From: Theocolax elegans | Taxonomy: Eukaryota; Arthropoda; Insecta; Hymenoptera; Cerocephalidae | Direction: 5' to 3' | NCBI GenBank assembly: GCA_026168455.1 | Contig: CM047431.1 | Location: 11,319,703 to 11,383,702 of the forward strand | Length of the DNA stretch: 64,000 bases | Shown: positions 60,181-64,000 of the stretch, piece after piece | How positions within the stretch are numbered: the stretch's first letter is position 1 | Layout of the letters: every line of letters starts with the position of its first letter | Made by a program: the position numbers and the translations under genes | The notes under the pieces: model-generated | What the model was told of the DNA's origin: nothing | Seen by the model: only the letters and a program-made list of their open reading frames with translations | Database searches by the model: none

Positions 60181-60190
60181 AAAGAATTGG
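59553..60190 (-). pseudogene. Penelope-like element: RT C-terminal linker and GIY-YIG endonuclease
   Basis: Penelope-like elements encode an RT fused to a GIY-YIG nuclease that nicks target DNA. The minus-strand frame is open from the junction (reading FLEFLKNNCYPKKFINHN) through TNVVYKIDCKDCNASYVGET and KRQVKCRIKEHKANI to the stop near 59553. Present are the VVYKI and YVG elements, the Cys pair before them, the Arg of the CRIKEH helix, and the downstream Glu in VLSEMIHIN. The first ATG (59990) is internal, so this is the C-terminal part of a longer protein whose RT is missing here. Confidence 0.88.
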
Positions 60191-61347
60191 AAAAAACGAG
60201 TATTATCAGAAATGATCCACATAAATCTGCAACATAATGCGATCAATTGCAAAGACGATACTAGACATCTTAGCCAACATTACAGTGACATTATCAATAG
60301 TATTAAATTAAAATCTAAATTATAATGTGTATCTCTCCCCTATGACATAACCTCAAATCAATGTATATCGATCAGATGTTTGGATAAGGTGAGTGATCGA
60401 CTTGCGTGTTGATCGATGCGCGTATTGTGTCTTGCACGATGCGCGACGCGGTAAATTCAAATATATATTTTTTTGGTTTTTTAATTTCTTCTCATTTAGG
60501 TTCATAATTAAAAGATTCTTCATTATTATAAAAATTGTTTTAGTTAATCTACTATATTTAAAATTTAATAAAATACTTAACTACTTAAATTTAATTTTTT
60601 AAATTTTTATTACCAATTATTAATTGTTTTAACGGGAAAAAATATTTTTATTGAAATAGTAAATTTTAATTTAGTCTTATAAAAAAATTTTTTGAATTCT
60701 CTTGTAAATAATCATAAATAATTTATTAATTTTTATTACTTATCAGTACACATAATTTACTTAATTTGAAATTTCGCGCCTGTGGTGGGGATGACTGTGT
60801 TGTCGATCTGATTAAGATTGATCGCATAGGTGTCTCTGAAAACGGGTGACGTGATATTTCAAATTTTTCAGTATTAACCGTCTGTGATATACATTGCTAG
60901 CTTTATTTTAATATTTGACTGCCTTTTGCTTAATATGTGTGTTTATGTGTTAATTTATTTTGTAATGTTCCTAAAGTATTTATTTAATTTTCAATTTTTT
61001 GTGTTGATTATGGACACAACAATAGGGGAAAGGTATGCTATATATAACCTCAATCTCTGTGCAAAAATTGTTAAACGTTTGTTATTTTAATCATTGTTTT
61101 CAATTATAGAGCGACGCATCAGAGATTCTGTTAATAATATGTGTGTACCTATATATTGACGAAATAGTAAGTAACTTAGATTTATATATGTAAAAATTGT
61201 GTTTAAAAGATGTTGTAAAAATGAAATCATTTTTTAATAAAAAGGTATAGCCTGATGAGGATGGAGGACATCCATCGAAACGTCGCCAAATAAATAAATA
61301 TGGTTTGTTCATCAATATCGAGGAAAACCTAAACTACTCCTAAATAC
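60180..61347 (+). mobile_element. Penelope-like element copy 3, inverted partner of copy 2
   Basis: A plus-strand, strongly 5'-truncated copy. It holds only the last coding residues (from about KKRVLSEM, ending at TAA 60323-60325), the 3' UTR and a hammerhead-like motif. It matches copy 2 with few differences, including ATGATTTAATTTT versus ATGAAATCATTTT in the UTR. Confidence 0.85.
61251..61288 (+). ncRNA. Hammerhead-ribozyme-like motif, PLE copy 3
   Basis: CCTGATGAG, then GATGG AGGACAT CCATC (5-bp perfect stem), then GAAACGTCGCC. Core order CUGAUGA-stem II-GAAA is present. A single extra G sits before the stem and helix III is minimal, as reported for ribozymes of this element class. Confidence 0.5.
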
Positions 61348-62444
61348 ACTGCATGGACGACAAAAAATCACTTAATAAATATGTATTAGTATATAATACA
61401 GAGGGCGCCACATATGATTTCTCTTAAGTTAGTTTTATATAGGGTATCGATAAAACAGAAAGCGCGGACCTGCACAACAATTTTTTGTCGGGTACGACAT
61501 CCCCTGAAGGGTCAAAAACCTGTCTTTTGGGGTGGTCCCTGGATTGTCCCGAAAAGTTAGGTGAGGGTGAGTAACTCGGTCCCCAATTCCGTCAGTTCGA
61601 ATTTTACCTCTTGCGTCAACGAAGGGAGAGGATTGCTACTAGTGCGCCTCGAAATCGAGTTGTTCGCCGGGCCCGTGCCGGGGTACAGCTGTTCAACTTA
61701 CGATATTTTTTCGTTTACTAACTCGCTTAGTTTTCCGGAGATAAGATGTTGACGATTATTCTGTTCACCAGAGCGATTTTGTCGAAGGAGAGACTACCTA
61801 GGGCTGAAGGGACGGCCTCCAAATTAATGTAGATACCCTTTGTGGTATACTACGTATAGCGTTAAAATGCCGAGGTGAGCCTTTCAGGGCTAGCCTCGGG
61901 ACATATCCGGACCGAAGTAGTTTTTCATCCAGACGACAAGAGTTGCCAAGATGTCTCATGGCAGGGTGTCCCTTTCATCAACACCCTTGCGTACAAGATT
62001 AGTAAGTCCAGTTGTAGTATATATCCGAATTGAAGGCATTGCGCAGGGTGAGATATTAAAAACACCTTCGTGTATATACTTATGTATAGGGGTATTTTCG
62101 ATCGGTATCCCCTTGAATGGATTATTGAACGCCTTTTCCTTCGCAGGACAATCGAACGTTATGCCGCCTATCGCAAAAGCTCTTCGGGGAACTGGGCAGT
62201 ATTAAGAAAATGCACTTCGGTACGTCGACAATTGAACCAATATGACTTTACTCTGGTACGCGGGGACTGCGCACGAGACCCAAGGTGTGATTCGTGTTGA
62301 AAGTGGGTCGGACTTGAATCCCCAAAGGTTGCCAAAGTCGAATGACGGAGGAACCAGAGCATTTAAATACTGTCAACTAGACGGTGCTATGTTGGCCTAA
62401 GGAAAGATTCTAGTACAGTCATAGAGTACTGTTAAGGGCCAATA
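61348..62444. other. Unassigned region, higher GC, no gene recognised
   Basis: About 1.1 kb with moderate GC and stretches such as GAGGGCGCCACATATG, GGGTGGTCCCTGG and TCGCCGGGCCCGTGCCGGGG. It ends in an (AAAT)-like stretch (AATAATAAATAAATCC) typical of a non-LTR retrotransposon or SINE 3' end. Small frames (61951-62205, 62070-62300) have no recognisable domain. It may be the untranslated part of a LINE; I cannot confirm that. Confidence 0.35.
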
Positions 62445-62970
62445 ATAAATAAATCCAAATTATTTATTTAAATGCACAGCGTTTCGTCTGCCAGGTTTGC
62501 AAACCTCTTCAGGTGCTGAATTTGTTGGACAAAAAATAAATATTTATATCAAGTTTTACAATAATTGTCAATTACAAAAAGAATTTTACTTCAATATTGA
62601 ATATAATGTTACAGCTTAAATGAGCTTCGTCGAATAACATTTGACACGAAATCAACGAGTTTTTATACAAAAACAATGCAAGTCTGTGTTTTCAAACTGT
62701 ACGTCATATTTTGTGTACATTTGTCTCTTTAACCTATATTCATAACATTCCTATTTTGATGGTTTAAATATTGAATATCTTCTATTCTGTTAATCGTCTA
62801 ATTATGATGATTGGTATGTAGCATTTCTGAAATGAGTCCTTTTTTATAACAAGATTCTTTGTCTATTATTTGTGCATCGTCCCAGTTAAAATTGTGATGT
62901 ACATTATTTAAAATATGTGCAGTAACAACGACTTCTGCATTGTTATTGTTCTGATTTTCCTTTATTCAGT
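62445..62970 (-). mobile_element. Penelope-like element copy 4 (different family), 3' part
   Basis: The minus strand holds the end of a GIY-YIG coding region (frame ending at 62798-62800, with HILNNVHHNFNWDDAQIIDK and LISEMLHTN), a UTR of about 300 bp, and a hammerhead-like motif CCTGAAGAGGTTTGCAAACC...GACGAAACGC at 62476-62515. It differs from copies 1-3 in sequence, so it is a second Penelope-like family. Confidence 0.75.
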
Positions 62971-63030
62971 TTTTTCCATTATTTGCGAATTTATTAATGT
63001 ATGATCTCGAAACACACTGTTTAAAAGAAT

Positions 63031-63291
63031 TATAAAATAAACACAATTGCAAACCTGTTTTTTGTTATAGATATGTAGACGATATAATTTTATGCGTAGA
63101 TAAAAGTCATATAAACACAGTTCTTGACGTTTTTAACAATTATAATGAACATCTCAAATTTACATATGAAATAGAAAATTATAATTGTATAAACTTTCCT
63201 GGCATCACATCAATAAAAGAAAACAATAATACCATTATAAAGTGGTATAGAAATACAACTTATTCAAATCCGTTATTAAGGGGGTACTAAA
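63031..63291 (+). pseudogene. Penelope-like reverse transcriptase fragment
   Basis: The plus-strand frame reads KPVFCYRYVDDIILCVDKSH, the YVDD catalytic box of a Penelope-type RT. About 25 residues on comes HLKFTYEIENYNCINF, then a WYRNTTYSNPLL segment, both family-typical. It opens after a stop and ends at the TAA near 63289. It lies in the opposite orientation to copy 4, so the two together form another rearranged pair. Confidence 0.8.
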
Positions 63292-63349
63292 GTCAAGTTT
63301 TATCCTCCCTACCTTACCAGTCTCAAAAGTCGTAGAAAGTAAGATATGA

Positions 63350-63506
63350 TTAACCTTTAGAGGACGGGAATTTGGGTTTAATGTTGTCTCTCACTTTTTT
63401 ATAGAAATCGAATTTTTGTGATGTCTCACATCTCAAAACTAACACATGTAAAGGGTCGATCATGGGCATGGCCCGTATAGGGGCCATCCCGTCCTCTAAA
63501 GATTAA
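63350..63506. mobile_element. piggyBac-type MITE (TTAA target)
   Basis: TTAA is present at both ends (63350-63353 and 63503-63506). Between them is a 149-bp element with terminal inverted repeats CCTTTAGAGGACGGGA and TCCCGTCCTCTAAAGA (15 of 16). TTAA targets and CCTTT-type ends fit piggyBac-derived MITEs. No coding capacity. Confidence 0.8.
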
Positions 63507-63779
63507 AAAAAGACGATAATTTACGCAAATGGAGGAGAACATCTCCCTTTCTTTATTAATAATCTACCTTAGTTCAAAATTTGAAGCAAAAATGTCAATT
63601 GGTTTTTAAGGAATCCCTTACCAAATTTTACGGTAATTTCGTGCAATTAGAGGTTATATATATATTTTTTTATTATTATTTTAACGTCGCTCTTTTTATG
63701 CTCCCAAACCGGTGCTAATCAGCGACGGAGGTCATACGATGTCTTGGTGAAGAAAGCACTTGTTGAAAACATTCGCCAG
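63507..63779. other. AT-rich spacer, nothing recognised
   Basis: No gene or clear repeat seen apart from T-runs and an (AT)n tract near 63656-63671. Confidence 0.5.
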
Positions 63780-63789
63780 TGGTGCTTGT

Positions 63790-63875
63790 ATTAATCGGCC
63801 GGGGCCGGGAATCGAACCTGGGACCTCCAGATTACGAGCTCGATGCCCTACCGACCGAACCATCGCAGGCCTCGA
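63790..63875 (-). repeat. tRNA-derived SINE-like head or tRNA pseudogene
   Basis: On the minus strand there is a pol III B box GGTTCGATTCC (63808-63818) and an A-box-like GGTTCGGTCGGTAGG about 40 bases before it, with an anticodon-loop-like CTCGTAA between. The acceptor stem has two mismatches and the anticodon stem does not pair, so a working tRNA is unlikely. A SINE head is the best fit. Confidence 0.6.
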
Positions 63876-63891
63876 GAAGTTATCGACACTC

Positions 63892-64000
63892 CGTACGAAG
63901 AGTGGCACCGTTCAGCCGCTATCGAGAAGTAGCACCGCTCAAGCAATCCAGCGAAGAATAACACCGTTCATTTTGCGTTCACGAAAAGTAACACCACTCG
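63892..64000. repeat. Short tandem motif, ~29-bp period
   Basis: Four degenerate units with GAAGAGTGGCACCGTTCA, GAGAAGTAGCACCGCTCA, GAAGAATAACACCGTTCA and GAAAAGTAACACCACTCG run to the window edge. It may continue outside the window. Confidence 0.65.

Noticed and set aside
61951..62205. 84-aa ORF in the unassigned region
   Set aside because: No domain, overlapping alternative frames of similar length, no codon bias.
63790..63875. Functional tRNA-Thr(CGT) gene
   Set aside because: Acceptor stem has two mismatches and the anticodon stem does not pair; fits a SINE head or pseudogene.

Overview
This window looks like repeat-packed, probably pericentromeric or other heterochromatic DNA of an arthropod, most likely an insect. 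I infer this from env-bearing Ty3/gypsy elements (errantivirus type), Penelope-like elements, low GC and a long palindromic satellite. I see no host protein-coding gene, rRNA or convincing tRNA gene. The structure is a set of nested insertions.

Layout. (1) 1-13386 and 46033-56093 are one satellite field of about 212-bp monomers, each with a 19-bp perfect inverted repeat. Every 3 to 6 monomers there is a variant whose core is inverted. A 1.55-kb DNA transposon (11088-12634) sits in the left half. (2) The satellite is split at a single ATAT target by LTR element A (13383-46036; LTRs 277 and 275 bp, about 3 percent different). A carries gag, pol and a baculovirus-F-like env, all broken. (3) A's pol is interrupted by a composite insertion C (about 19327-26426). 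C has inverted ends built from a 108-bp array, Helitron coding fragments, another DNA transposon (22760-24358) and two large tandem duplications. Behind C, A's pol carries an OTU-like cysteine-protease domain before the integrase. (4) A's env is interrupted by LTR element B (30829-44369; LTRs 1785 and 1812 bp, nearly identical; TSD TATG). The C-terminal membrane anchor of A's env resumes after B at 44370. (5) B is the youngest element. It has an extra basic ORF ahead of gag, further small reading frames, a gag with six CCHC knuckles, two tandem retropepsin domains, RT-RNase H, integrase and an env that looks like a chuvirus-type glycoprotein. It has one in-frame stop and two frameshifts. (6) 57330-63291 holds fragments of at least five Penelope-like elements, with GIY-YIG and RT coding pieces, hammerhead-like 3' motifs and a 2.8-kb inverted duplication. 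The right end holds a piggyBac-type MITE and a tRNA-derived SINE-like head.

How the parts relate. Insertion order is satellite, then A, then B and C. The LTR divergences agree with this order. B's gene order is LTR, ORF0, small ORFs, gag, PR1-PR2-RT-RH, IN, env, LTR, with splice-acceptor-like sequences before ORF0 and env. That is the plan of an infectious-type insect retroelement with added accessory capacity. Scattered one-base indels in some satellite patches, and frameshifts inside the young element B, suggest that part of the damage may be residual consensus error.
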